From Desertimonas sp963772825 (lineage in GTDB: Bacteria > Actinomycetota > Acidimicrobiia > Acidimicrobiales > Ilumatobacteraceae): a DNA stretch of 64,000 nucleotides. The translations under genes were made by a program, and so were the position numbers. This document shows positions 8,910-17,482 of this stretch, piece after piece; positions within the stretch are counted from its first letter, which is position 1; each line of letters starts with the position of its first letter. The notes beneath the pieces were generated by a model. It did no database searches, had not been told where the DNA came from, and saw only the letters and a list, made by a program, of their open reading frames with translations. The DNA is taken from NCBI GenBank assembly GCA_963772825.1, contig CAVYYX010000017.1, positions 248,001 through 312,000 of the forward strand, read 5' to 3'.

Positions 8910-10628
8910 ATGACCGTGCTGCGTGTCGCCTTGGCGCAGCTCAATCCGACCGTCGGCGACCTCGACGGCAACGTCGCCAAGATCCTCCACGCCTACGACC
9001 TGGCCGAGGAGGCCGGCTGCGACATCGCCGCCTTCCCGGAGCTGTGCGTCACCGGCTACCCGCCAGAGGACCTCGTCCTCAAGCCTGGCTTCGTCGCTGA
9101 CAACGAGGCTGCCCTTGCCCGCCTGGCCGGGCACACCGGCCAGTGTGTTGCGGTGTTCGGCTATGTCGACGAGGACTTCGACCTCTTCAACGCCGCCGCC
9201 GTGTGCGCCGACGGGCGGGTCCTCGGCACCTACCGCAAGCGCCTTCTGCCGAACTACGCCGTGTTCGACGAGGCCCGCTACTTCACCCCCGGCAACGAGA
9301 CCGACCCGTTGGAGCTCTACGTGATCGGCGGTGTCAACGTCGGCGTCAGCATCTGCGAAGACATCTGGAGCCCGGACGGCCCGCTCGCCGTGCAGGCCGA
9401 CGGCGGCGCCGAGCTGGCCATCAACATCAACGCCTCGCCGTACCACCGCGGCAAAGCCGCCTACCGGGAACGGATGCTGGCCACCCGGGCCGCCGACAGC
9501 CATTCGGCGCTCGTCTACGTCAACCAGGTCGGCGGCCAGGACGAGCTCGTCTTCGACGGTTGCTCGCTGGTCTTCGACGCCGAGGGCAACCTCCTCGACC
9601 GCGGCAAGCAGTTCGTCGAGGATCTCGTGATCGTCGACGTGCCGATCATCGCCACCTATCGCCAGCGGCTCCTCGACCCGAGGGGGCGGACATCGCAACG
9701 ATCGCTCCCCACGGTGCTCGTATCCACCGAGCCGGTGGAGCAGACCGAGCGCCGCGACAACACGATGGTCGACCTGCTCGAACCGATCGACGAGCTGTAC
9801 CACGCCCTCGTGCTGGGTACCCGCGACTACTGCGCCAAGAACGGCTTCACCGACGTCGTCATCGCCTTGTCGGGCGGCATCGATTCGACGCTCGTCGCGG
9901 TGATCGCAGCTGACGCACTCGGCGCCGACCACGTCCATGGCGTGTCGATGCCGTCGCGGTACTCGTCGGACCACTCGAAGACCGACGCCGCCAAGCTCGC
10001 CGCAAACCTTGGCCTCGACTTCCGCACGATCTCCATCGAGCCGGCGTTCAGTGCCTATCAGGAGATGCTCGGGGAAAGCTTCGCCGGGCGCACCCCAGGG
10101 CTCACCTACGAGAACCTGCAGAGCCGCTGCCGCGGCCAGGTGCTGATGGCCCTGTCCAACGAGTTCGGCTGGATGGTCCTCACGACCGGCAACAAGAGCG
10201 AGATCGCCGTCGGCTACTTCACGATCTACGGCGACTCCGTCGGCGGCTACGCGGTGATCAAAGACGTACTCAAGCTGCAGGTCTACGAGCTGTGCCGCTT
10301 CGTGAACGACCGCGCCGGGCGCGAGGTGATCCCGAAGGGCGTGCTCACCAAGCCCCCGTCCGCCGAGTTGCGCCCCGATCAGCGCGACGACCAGAGCCTG
10401 CCGCCGTACGAGGTGCTCGATCCGATCCTCGAGTTGTACGTCGAGGGCGACCGCAGCGTCGGCGAGATCATCGAGACGGGTCATGACCCCGACGTCGTGC
10501 GCCGGGTCACCCGTCTCGTCGACCTCGCCGAATACAAGCGCAGGCAGTGCCCGCCCGGCGTTCGGGTTACGTCGAAGGCGTTCGGCCGCGATCGCCGCCT
10601 GCCGATCACCAACGGCTACCGCGGCTGA
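8910..10628 (+). CDS. nadE: Glutamine-dependent NAD+ synthetase
   Basis: A 572-residue two-domain enzyme. The N-terminal nitrilase-type glutaminase (about 1-270) shows AFPELCVTGYPPEDL (Glu), TYRKRLLPNY (Lys) and VGVSICEDIW (Cys), the catalytic triad. The C-terminal ammonia-dependent synthetase (about 290-572) begins with VIALSGGIDSTLVAVIA, the PP-loop SGGxDS, and includes TTGNKSEIAVGY and KPPSAELRPDQRDDQSLPPYE. It amidates nicotinate-adenine dinucleotide in the last step of NAD synthesis. ATG 8910 gives MTVLRVALAQLNPTVGD, the family N-terminus. It is divergent from the glutamine synthetase genes, whose product it consumes, and its last 13 bp overlap the convergent transporter gene. Confidence 0.95.
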   Translation: MTVLRVALAQLNPTVGDLDGNVAKILHAYDLAEEAGCDIAAFPELCVTGYPPEDLVLKPGFVADNEAALARLAGHTGQCVAVFGYVDEDFDLFNAAAVCADGRVLGTYRKRLLPNYAVFDEARYFTPGNETDPLELYVIGGVNVGVSICEDIWSPDGPLAVQADGGAELAININASPYHRGKAAYRERMLATRAADSHSALVYVNQVGGQDELVFDGCSLVFDAEGNLLDRGKQFVEDLVIVDVPIIATYRQRLLDPRGRTSQRSLPTVLVSTEPVEQTERRDNTMVDLLEPIDELYHALVLGTRDYCAKNGFTDVVIALSGGIDSTLVAVIAADALGADHVHGVSMPSRYSSDHSKTDAAKLAANLGLDFRTISIEPAFSAYQEMLGESFAGRTPGLTYENLQSRCRGQVLMALSNEFGWMVLTTGNKSEIAVGYFTIYGDSVGGYAVIKDVLKLQVYELCRFVNDRAGREVIPKGVLTKPPSAELRPDQRDDQSLPPYEVLDPILELYVEGDRSVGEIIETGHDPDVVRRVTRLVDLAEYKRRQCPPGVRVTSKAFGRDRRLPITNGYRG

Positions 10629-11849
10629 GCCATCGCGCCGACGTCAACCTCACCGACCCGTCGGTGGCGCATCAAGACCGCGACGGCGGCGACTGCAGCC
10701 CACGTCGCAGCGAGTGTCGCGCTGGCAGCGATCCCGACGCGGTCGTAGAGCCAGGTCGTCGGGATCGTCGTGATCGCCCGTCCCAGCGTCGCCGCGGCCA
10801 TCAGCAGGCCGAGGCCGCGGCCGGGGAGTCCGGGCACCAGCTCTGCACCGACCGGGATGAGGCTGACGATCGAGAACTCGAAGGCGCCGATGAACACGAC
10901 GATGAGGATCATCCCGGGGACCGCCCACTGATCGAGCGTCAGAAACGACAGCGCGACGATCACCATCACGGCGCTCCCACCGACGACGCTGAGTTCCTTG
11001 CCCCACCGATCGGTTCGCGTCATCGACAGTCCCGACGCTCCGAGCTCGACGGCGCCGAGGGCGAACGTCGTGGCCGCCAGCACGGCGTCGCTGACGCCGA
11101 ACTCGTCCTGTAACCACGGCCCGAACGTGACGAACAGCGACTCGCTGGCGGCCGTCAGAGCGATCACCCCGGCGATCGCCAACCAGCCAGTCGACGGGAC
11201 GAGCGACCACACCGATGCCGGGTTCGGGCCAGCCGTCGTCGCTGGCGTCGGCGTCTTGGAAGCACCGGGATCCTGGTCGAGACGGGTCAGCACGACGATG
11301 ACGACGACCCCTGCGACGAGCGCTGCGGTGCCGTATGCCCAGCGCCACGACGACGCCGCCGTGACGAGACCCATCGCGCTCGACGCCGACCAACAGGCCG
11401 AGGGCCCACGACATCTCGTTGAGTCCGACGACGCGACTGCGCTGGGCGAACGGGACGTGATCGGCGATCCACGACCCGGTGCCGACGACGAGGACGATGT
11501 TGAACGTGCTGATCGTCATCAGCCCGACGGTGAACCAGACGACGCCAGGGCACACGGCGACGACAAGGCCGCCGACCGCGCAGCCGGCGAGCCCGATGGC
11601 GATCGAGCGGCGCCGGGGCAGGTGGTCGACGAGCCGACCGATCGCCGGGGCGGCGAACCCACAGACCTGGGCGACGGTGAGGGCGATGCCGAGCTCGGCC
11701 ACCGACACGTCGAGCCCATCGGCGACGACCGCGAGGAACGGCCCGATGTAGCGAAACAGGGCATTGGCACACAGCCGCGCCGTCGTGACGGTCGTGATGT
11801 CCCGCCGGATCGCCTCGGCAAAGGAATCGTCGAGCGTCCGTCCGAGCAC
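10616..11849 (-). CDS. Major facilitator superfamily transporter (frame broken)
   Basis: About 410 residues with around twelve hydrophobic segments, and an arginine-rich cytoplasmic loop GRLVDHLPRRRS between segments 2 and 3, as in MFS drug or metabolite exporters. The N-terminal half (to LGLLVGV) and C-terminal half (from SAMGLVTAASSWRW) are in different frames; removing one base near 11377 joins them into a normal-length protein. GTG 11849 is chosen because the earlier ATG at 11894 lies inside the dispersed ~80-bp repeat. Its stop overlaps the end of nadE on the other strand by 13 bp. The substrate is unknown. Confidence 0.8.
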
Positions 11850-11870
11850 CCTCGCCGACCGTACAGCAGT

Positions 11871-11948
11871 CGTTCCGGGCGGCCTCCGGTCCATATCCGG
11901 AGCTGGGCGGCGTGCGGTCCGGAACCGGGGCGTTCGGCCGCCCAGATA
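11871..11948 (-). repeat. Dispersed ~80-bp intergenic repeat, copy A
   Basis: Two direct half units beginning GGGCGGC (near 11878 and 11904), each followed by a GGTCC-like core, are closed by GGCCGCCCAG near 11936-11945, so the ends can pair. It aligns over about 78 bp with the inverse of copy B (24156-24235), and with copy C (59128-59206), by eye at about 70-80% for A against B. It lies between the divergent MFS and DinB-fold genes. Confidence 0.75.
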
Positions 11949-12007
11949 GCGGCACCGGCGCCGGCCGCCGCCCGGCTAACTTGGCTCGCTCGACCGAGGA
12001 GGTGGCG

Positions 12008-12581
12008 ATGGAACTGAACACGTTGCACCGGCTGACCGTGGAGTCGTGGGAGCGCTACCTCGACGGTGTCGGGCAGTGGGCAGTGGGACCTGCCGACACC
12101 GTGCACCGAGTGGGACGTCCGGGCGCTCGTCAACCACGTTGTCGGGGAGGACCGCTGGACGCGGCCATTGCTGCAGGGCATGACGATCGCAGACGTCGGC
12201 GACCGCTTCGACGGCGATCTTCTCGGGGACGACCCTCGGGCAGTCGGTCACGACGCAGCTGCGGATGCGGTCGCCGCCGTCGACGAGTTGCTCGCCGGCC
12301 TCGACACAGTGCACCTGTCGTACGGCGACGAGGATCCCGCCGAGTACGTCCGTCAGCTCTGCGCCGACCACCTCATCCACGGCTGGGACCTGGCTGCGGC
12401 GACCGGCCAGGACCGCACCCTCGATCCTCAACTGGTCGAGGAAGTGGGGGCGTGGTTCGCCGACCGCGAGGAGCTGTACCGGTCGGCGGCCGTCATCGGG
12501 CCACGGGCGGCCGGCGGGGGCGACCCGCAATCGGACCTCCTCGCCGGCGCCGGGCGTCCGCCGGACTGGTCGGCCGGCTGA
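12008..12581 (+). CDS. TIGR03086-type DinB-fold protein (frame broken)
   Basis: About 190 residues after ignoring one extra base near 12061. The region WDLPTPCTEWDVRALVNHVVGE carries the DinB/maleylpyruvate-isomerase N-terminal pattern with its metal-binding His, and LCADHLIHGWDLAAATGQD carries the later His-x3-His pair typical of the family. These actinobacterial proteins share the fold of mycothiol-dependent isomerases and S-transferases. ATG 12008 is preceded by GAGGAGG at 11997-12003. It is followed after 6 bp by the Sufu-like gene on the same strand. The reaction is not predictable from the sequence. Confidence 0.75.
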
Positions 12582-12587
12582 TCATCG

Positions 12588-13151
12588 ATGCTCGACGGCC
12601 TGCTCGAGCATCTCCAAGCCCATCTCGGGGAGATCGCCGGGTCCTGGGACACCGATCCTGACGGCAGCGAGCTGCCGTTCCAGATCGTCCACTACGCCGG
12701 CGCTGCACCCCCGGGGAGCGAGGTCTTCTCGACGCTCGGGCTCAGCGACTACGAGCTCGGAGAGCACGGCGACCGTGTCGAGCTGCTGATGATCGCACCC
12801 GTCAGGCTGACGTCCGGGACGATCCCGCCGGTCCTCCACCACGCCGGCATGCTGCCGATCGATGCTGACGCCGTTCCAGAGCTGGGCGACACGTACCTCG
12901 CCGTCGAGCAGCTCGGCGAGATCTCGCCGATGGACGCCCTGTACGTCGGACGTCCGCTGTACCAGCCGGCCGGGTTCAACCCATTCGACGGCGACTCCGG
13001 CCGGGTCGTGTTCTGGTGGCTGATCCCGATCTACGACGTCGAGGCCGACTTCGTCGAGGCCGAGGGCTGGGAGGCGTTCGAACGCCTGATGTGGGACCTC
13101 GACGTCGACCCCACCGACTTCACCCGCGACCCATGGCTGGAACCCGAGTGA
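12588..13151 (+). CDS. Suppressor-of-fused (Sufu) domain protein
   Basis: 187 residues without signal peptide or membrane segment. The stretches IVHYAGAAPPGSEVFSTLGLS, DRVELLMIAP, and the C-terminal WWLIPIYDVEADFVEAEGWEAFERLMWD match the bacterial Sufu-like domain, known mostly from immunity or uncharacterised cytoplasmic proteins. It follows the DinB-fold gene by 6 bp. Its stop codon directly abuts the stop of the convergent dut gene (13151/13152), so there is no room for a terminator between them. Function is unknown; no toxin gene lies next to it. Confidence 0.72.
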   Translation: MLDGLLEHLQAHLGEIAGSWDTDPDGSELPFQIVHYAGAAPPGSEVFSTLGLSDYELGEHGDRVELLMIAPVRLTSGTIPPVLHHAGMLPIDADAVPELGDTYLAVEQLGEISPMDALYVGRPLYQPAGFNPFDGDSGRVVFWWLIPIYDVEADFVEAEGWEAFERLMWDLDVDPTDFTRDPWLEPE

Positions 13152-13586
13152 TCAGCGGCCGGAGTGGCCGAATCCGCCGCCGCGGTCGAGGCCCTCGAGC
13201 TCGTCGACCTCCACCCACTGGACCTCCTCGACGCGCTGGATGACGAGCTGGGCGATGCGGTCGCCGCGGCTGATCTCGTAATCGGCGGTCGGATCCGTGT
13301 TCAACAACACGCACTTCAGCTCGCCCCGATAGGCGGCATCGATGATCCCCGGCGTGTTCACCAGGGAGATCCCGTGGCGCAGCGCAAGACCGCTGCGCGG
13401 CACGACGAAACCTGCGTAGCCAGGCGGGATCGCCAGGGCGATACCGGTCGGCACGATCGCCCGACCACCGCCCGCCTTGACCATGGCGCCTTCCCGGGCG
13501 TGAAGGTCCAGCCCGGCGTCCCCGGCGTGGGCATAGCCCGGCAGGGGGAGCTCGGGATCGAGGCGGACGACCGGCACGGGCAGCAT
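13152..13586 (-). CDS. dut: dUTP diphosphatase
   Basis: 144 residues, normal for trimeric dUTPase. All five motifs are visible: AGDAGLDLHA (1), PRSGLALRHGI (2), GIIDAAYRGELKCVLLN (3), RGDRIAQLVIQ (4) and GGGFGHSG (5, the nucleotide-closing arm). It hydrolyses dUTP to dUMP, keeping uracil out of DNA and feeding thymidylate synthesis. The ATG at 13586 gives MLPVPVVRLDPELPLP, typical of actinobacterial Dut. It is convergent with the Sufu-like gene with zero spacing and divergent from the Tad operon. Confidence 0.95.
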   Translation of the reverse strand: MLPVPVVRLDPELPLPGYAHAGDAGLDLHAREGAMVKAGGGRAIVPTGIALAIPPGYAGFVVPRSGLALRHGISLVNTPGIIDAAYRGELKCVLLNTDPTADYEISRGDRIAQLVIQRVEEVQWVEVDELEGLDRGGGFGHSGR

Positions 13587-13733
13587 CGGCCGGATCCTAC
13601 GAGGTGCGAGCCGGTGACGTTTCGGCGTTCGCCCCTTCCCTTTGGGCGTCTCGCCGACGCCCAGGTCGGGCGTGAGAGAGACCTCAGCGCACCGGACCGG
13701 TGGCCCGGAAATCACGTCGATGGAGCGCTGGTA

Positions 13734-14409
13734 ATGTCCGCCCAGCCGTCGGGGGAGACGGCGACCCAACACACCACGAACGTGACCACTGGCGAGCGAG
13801 ACGTGGCGCCGACGATCACGCACCTGCCGTGCGGAGTCGGCGACGTGAGTACCGGGTTGCTGTGCGCCGTCATTTCGATGGGCGCCGCCGCTGTGGGTTG
13901 GTGGATATCGGGCGCCGCCGTCGCCCTGCCGCTGGCGCTGGTTGGCGGCGCCGCGCTCGGCGGCGGCGATCGAGGACCATCGGGTCGGCCGGATCCCCAA
14001 CACCGTGGTGCTCACCGGCATCGTGATCGTCACCTGCGCCTGGGGAATCGTCGCCACACTCGACAACCGGACGATGGGTGCGCTGGCCGTCGATGTCCTC
14101 GCCGGTGTCGTGCTCGGCGGCGCGCCGGCCGTCTTCCTCGTGTGGCTCGTCGCCCCGCGACTGATCGGGGGCGGTGACTGGAAGCTGCTCGTCGTGCTCG
14201 GGGCGATGGTCGGTTTCCTCGCGCCGGCTGCCGCCACCGTGATCCCGCTGGTGGCGTTCGGCACCGCCACGGTCATCGCCGTCGCCCGTCGCCGCCGGGA
14301 GATCCGCCTCGGTCCGTTCCTCGCGGCCGGATATGTCGTGGCGGTCCTCGCCGCCGTCGCCGAGCCCGAGCTGTTCGGCAGCTGGCCGGTCGGATCGGCG
14401 GTGGGTTGA
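13734..14409 (+). CDS. tadV: Tad prepilin peptidase, A24 family (frame broken)
   Basis: First gene of the Tad operon, about 224 residues with several hydrophobic segments. EDHRVGRIPN holds the first catalytic Asp region and RLIGGGDWKLL the second (the G-x-G-D-like motif of aspartyl prepilin peptidases); there is no N-methylation cysteine domain, as in Tad-type enzymes. It would cleave the leader of the Flp pilin encoded at 19273. The two catalytic parts lie in different frames, joined by removing one base near 13962. The start is uncertain: ATG 13734 gives a hydrophilic leader of about 40 residues, and downstream GTGs are alternatives. The stop overlaps the cpaB start. Confidence 0.75.
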
Positions 14410-15302
14410 TGAAGACGTTCCGCGAAGCAAGGGGGACAACGTTGACGAGCTCGGTGATCGCCCCGACCGCATCGCCGCGGGCCAACACGGCGGCAGCGGC
14501 CCCACCGCCCGGTTCGCCGGCCGCCGTGCTGGCCTCGAAACCGGGACTGCGGATGCGACCGCAACGACCGATGCGCGCCCTCGCCGGAGCCCTGGTCGTC
14601 GTCGCCTCCGTCGTTGCTGCGCTGGCGGTCTACACCAGGATCGGGGATCGCACCGAGGTGCTGGCCGTCTCGCGTGACGTGCTCGCCGGCGAGCAGATCA
14701 GCGACGACGATCTGGAGGTCGTGTCGATCGCCTCGGACGACGGCATTCCCACCGTTCCGGCGTCGCAACGCAACACGATCGTCGGTCAGTACGCCAGGGT
14801 CCGACTGCTCGCCGGCGCGCTGGTCGCCGCCGACAGCGTGCAGGCGAAGCCGATCGTCGATCCGCGGCGGGTGCTGATGTCGGTCGTCGTCCCCGTCGGG
14901 CTCGTCCCGGTCGGCCTGCGCGAGCAGTCCCGCGTCGTCCTCGTCGTCACACCTCCAACCGCCGGCGGTGAACGTCCGGCCCCGGTTCTCGTCGAAGCCG
15001 TCGTTGCCGCCGTGCCCCGCAACCTCGGCGAGGTCGTTGGCTCTGCAGACGCCGGGCAAGGCATGGTCGCCCTCGCCGTTGAGGTCCCGCCGCAATACGT
15101 CGGTGTAGTCGGTGAGGCGGAGGCCGTGAGCGTCGGCGTGCTCGACGGGTCCGCTCCGTTCCCGAGCGGGCAGATTGAAGGATCCCCTGCTGCATCCACG
15201 CCCGGCGCCGGCGGGTCGGCGGCAACGCCCTCGTCGACCGTGACGGCCGCACAGCAGGTGACGAACCTCGCCGTCACGACGACGACTGGGCCGGCAGGGT
15301 GA
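14409..15302 (+). CDS. cpaB: CpaB/RcpC-like pilus assembly protein (SAF domain)
   Basis: 297 residues. One membrane segment near 60-80 (ALAGALVVVASVVAALAVY) is followed by a SAF-like domain (VLAVSRDVLAGEQISDDDLEVVSIA), a region like the RcpC/CpaB C-terminal domain, and a Ser/Thr/Pro/Gly-rich tail. CpaB proteins lie in the periplasm or cell wall zone and help the Flp pilus pass the envelope. ATG 14409 overlaps the prepilin peptidase stop (TGATGA), and the stop overlaps the next gene by GTGA. The short basic N-terminus before the membrane segment is usual for a single-pass anchor. Confidence 0.82.
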   Translation: MKTFREARGTTLTSSVIAPTASPRANTAAAAPPPGSPAAVLASKPGLRMRPQRPMRALAGALVVVASVVAALAVYTRIGDRTEVLAVSRDVLAGEQISDDDLEVVSIASDDGIPTVPASQRNTIVGQYARVRLLAGALVAADSVQAKPIVDPRRVLMSVVVPVGLVPVGLREQSRVVLVVTPPTAGGERPAPVLVEAVVAAVPRNLGEVVGSADAGQGMVALAVEVPPQYVGVVGEAEAVSVGVLDGSAPFPSGQIEGSPAASTPGAGGSAATPSSTVTAAQQVTNLAVTTTTGPAG

Positions 15303-16069
15303 CGATCGTCGCCGTCTGCGCGGCGAGCGGGTCAGCCGCCGCCACGACGACATCGGTCGCCCTCGCGTCGATGCTGCCGGCGGGCTACCCGGCGCTGCTC
15401 GCCGAATGCGATCCCTCCGGCGGCGATGTCGCCAGCTGGGCCCAGCAATCGTCGTCGCCGGGTTGGTCGTCCGCCGTGTCGGCTGGCGACCGATCTTGGA
15501 CGGCGATCGCCGACAACTCGCAGCGGCTGCCGTCCGGGCTCGCTGTGCTGGCCACTCCGGCACGGGCGGCGCAGGCGCACACCGCGGTCGGCGAAGCGGC
15601 GCGCGAGTTCGCCGGCCTGCTGGCGGCGGCGCCCGACGTCGTCACCGTCGCCGACTGCGGACGCGTGGGCCTCGATGCGCCGCTGTTCGCGATGCCGGCG
15701 CAGCTCACGCTGCTGCTGGTGCGTCAGTCGCTGGTGTCGGCGCCGGCAACCGTGGCACGTGTCGACCGAGCGATCGAGGCGCTCGGCGTGTTGCGCGCGA
15801 CGTGCCGCCAGGTCGGCGTCGTGCTCATCGGCGGCGCTCCGTACCGGTCGGCGGAGATCGCCGCGGCGCTCGGTGCCGAGCTGTTCGGCGTGCTTCCCGA
15901 GGATGTCGCGGGAGCAGCGCTCGTCGCCGGCGGATGGACCGTGGGCAAGCGCGCCTCGCGCAGCCCGCTCGCCAAGGCCGCGGCGACGCTCGGCGAGCGT
16001 GTCGTCGAGGCGATCTACGGACGAGACCATCGATCCGCGCAACTGTGGACCGCAGGGGCCGTTTCATGA
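15299..16069 (+). CDS. tadZ: TadZ/CpaE-like P-loop-type pilus localisation protein
   Basis: 256 residues of the MinD/ParA-like fold: a first strand VTIVAVCAASGSAAATTTSVALAS, then LLAECDPSGGDVASW, VVTVADCGRV and LTLLLVRQSLVS. The usual deviant Walker A (KGGxGKT) is replaced by SGSAAATTT, with no lysine at all, so ATP hydrolysis is doubtful. In Tad systems TadZ/CpaE marks the cell site where the pilus machine assembles. No receiver domain precedes it. GTG 15299 overlaps cpaB by 4 bp (GTGA), and the stop overlaps the ATPase gene (ATGA), so the operon is tightly coupled. Confidence 0.75.
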   Translation: MTIVAVCAASGSAAATTTSVALASMLPAGYPALLAECDPSGGDVASWAQQSSSPGWSSAVSAGDRSWTAIADNSQRLPSGLAVLATPARAAQAHTAVGEAAREFAGLLAAAPDVVTVADCGRVGLDAPLFAMPAQLTLLLVRQSLVSAPATVARVDRAIEALGVLRATCRQVGVVLIGGAPYRSAEIAAALGAELFGVLPEDVAGAALVAGGWTVGKRASRSPLAKAAATLGERVVEAIYGRDHRSAQLWTAGAVS

Positions 16070-17481
16070 CACTTGCGCCGCCACGTCAGCCGATCGACCC
16101 GACGTTCGGTGAGCTGCCGATCGCTCAGCTTCGGCCGCTCGTACGGGCGGTCGCCGACACCGTCGGCAAGCGCGTCGCCCGCAAGGTCCAAGAATCAGCG
16201 AACGCTGGCTCGCGGATGACCGCCGACGCCGAGAAGGTTGCCTCGGTCACCGAGATCCATCGCGAGCTGGCCGGGTTCAACGAGGCTCGCGTCCGTGGCG
16301 GCATGGCGCCGCTCTCCGACGACACCCATCAAGCAGTACTCGATGCCGTGATGGCGCACGTCTACGGCCTCGGCGAGCTGGACGCTCTGTGGGGCAATCC
16401 AGACGTCGAGAACATCGACGTCAACGGCCCGCAGAAGGTCTTTGTCACCTTTGTCGGCGGCGAGCGCGTGCGGTGGACCCCGGTCGCCGCCGACCAGGAG
16501 GAGCTCATCGACCTGATCCGCCGGGCGGCCCGGCAACTCGGGGCCAACGAAGTCGACTTCGACGCGCGCCACCCGCAGCTCGATCTCCAGCTTCCCGACG
16601 GCAGCCGGCTGTTCGCCGTGTTCGGCGGAGACGCTGGCAATGGCGTGGCCACCGAGCCGTTGCTGTCGATCCGCCGGCATCGTTACCTCGCCGTCACGAT
16701 GGACGACCTCATCGAGCTCGGCGTGCTGCCATCGGCCGCAGGCGAGTTCATCGTCGCCGCCTTCAGGGCGGGCGAGAACCTCATCGTCGCCGGCGATCAC
16801 AACGCCGGCAAGACGACGTTCCTGCGTGCCGTGTGCTTCGACGCCATCGAGGCTCACCAGCGCGTCGTCACGGTCGAGGCGTACATCACCGAGCTCGGAC
16901 TGCACCAGGGCGACCGATTGGCGAACACCGTTGCCCTGTACTCGCGGCCGCCGTCGACGGAGGGGGAGGGCGAGCAGACCGTCAGCGACCTGATCCGCCG
17001 GGCGACGCGCCGACTCAACCCGACGAGGGTGATCGTCGGGGAGATTCTCGGTGACGAGGTCGGTCCGGTGCTCGATGTCTTCTCCGGCTCGACCCGCGGC
17101 TCGGGATGCACGATCCATGCCCGCTCCGCTCGCGGCGCGGTGCGCCGCTTCGAACAGTACGGCCTCGCCTCCAATCCGCCGGTGCCGGTCGAGGCGATCA
17201 ACTACGGGCTCGCCGAAGCGGCGCCGATCATCGTCCACCTCGCCGGCGACGAGTCACGCTCCGGTCGCTTGCGCCGCTACTGCACCTCGATCGTCGAGGT
17301 CACCGGTCTCGACGGCGGACGGGTGAGCACCACCGAGTTGTGGGGCCTCGACGGTGCCGGCAACCTCGTGCCCCGCCACGCCCTGTCGTCGTTGCGCCGC
17401 CAACGCCTCGCCCGGGCGGGGTGGGACTGGAGCGTGCAGGGCTGGGTGCCCGTGCCGTCGTCGAACGGGGAGCTGCGCTGA
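16066..17481 (+). CDS. cpaF: CpaF/TadA-family pilus assembly ATPase
   Basis: 471 residues in one intact frame. The N-terminal helical part is followed by LWGNPDVENIDVNGPQKVFV, the Walker A box AGDHNAGKTTFLRAV, the Walker B/Asp box region RRATRRLNPTRVIVGEI, and SGSTRGSGCTIHARSA with the His box. It is the secretion ATPase that powers Flp pilus assembly at the inner face of the membrane, working with the TadB/TadC proteins encoded next. ATG 16066 overlaps the tadZ stop as ATGA. Length and motifs are complete for the family. Confidence 0.93.
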   Translation: MTLAPPRQPIDPTFGELPIAQLRPLVRAVADTVGKRVARKVQESANAGSRMTADAEKVASVTEIHRELAGFNEARVRGGMAPLSDDTHQAVLDAVMAHVYGLGELDALWGNPDVENIDVNGPQKVFVTFVGGERVRWTPVAADQEELIDLIRRAARQLGANEVDFDARHPQLDLQLPDGSRLFAVFGGDAGNGVATEPLLSIRRHRYLAVTMDDLIELGVLPSAAGEFIVAAFRAGENLIVAGDHNAGKTTFLRAVCFDAIEAHQRVVTVEAYITELGLHQGDRLANTVALYSRPPSTEGEGEQTVSDLIRRATRRLNPTRVIVGEILGDEVGPVLDVFSGSTRGSGCTIHARSARGAVRRFEQYGLASNPPVPVEAINYGLAEAAPIIVHLAGDESRSGRLRRYCTSIVEVTGLDGGRVSTTELWGLDGAGNLVPRHALSSLRRQRLARAGWDWSVQGWVPVPSSNGELR

Positions 17482-17482
17482 C

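Noticed and set aside
8667..10484. 605-codon minus-strand frame over nadE
   Set aside because: It is fully antisense to an intact NAD synthetase with all motifs.
14786..15277. Minus-strand Thr-rich frame opposite cpaB
   Set aside because: Antisense shadow of a well-supported Tad gene in a tightly overlapping operon.
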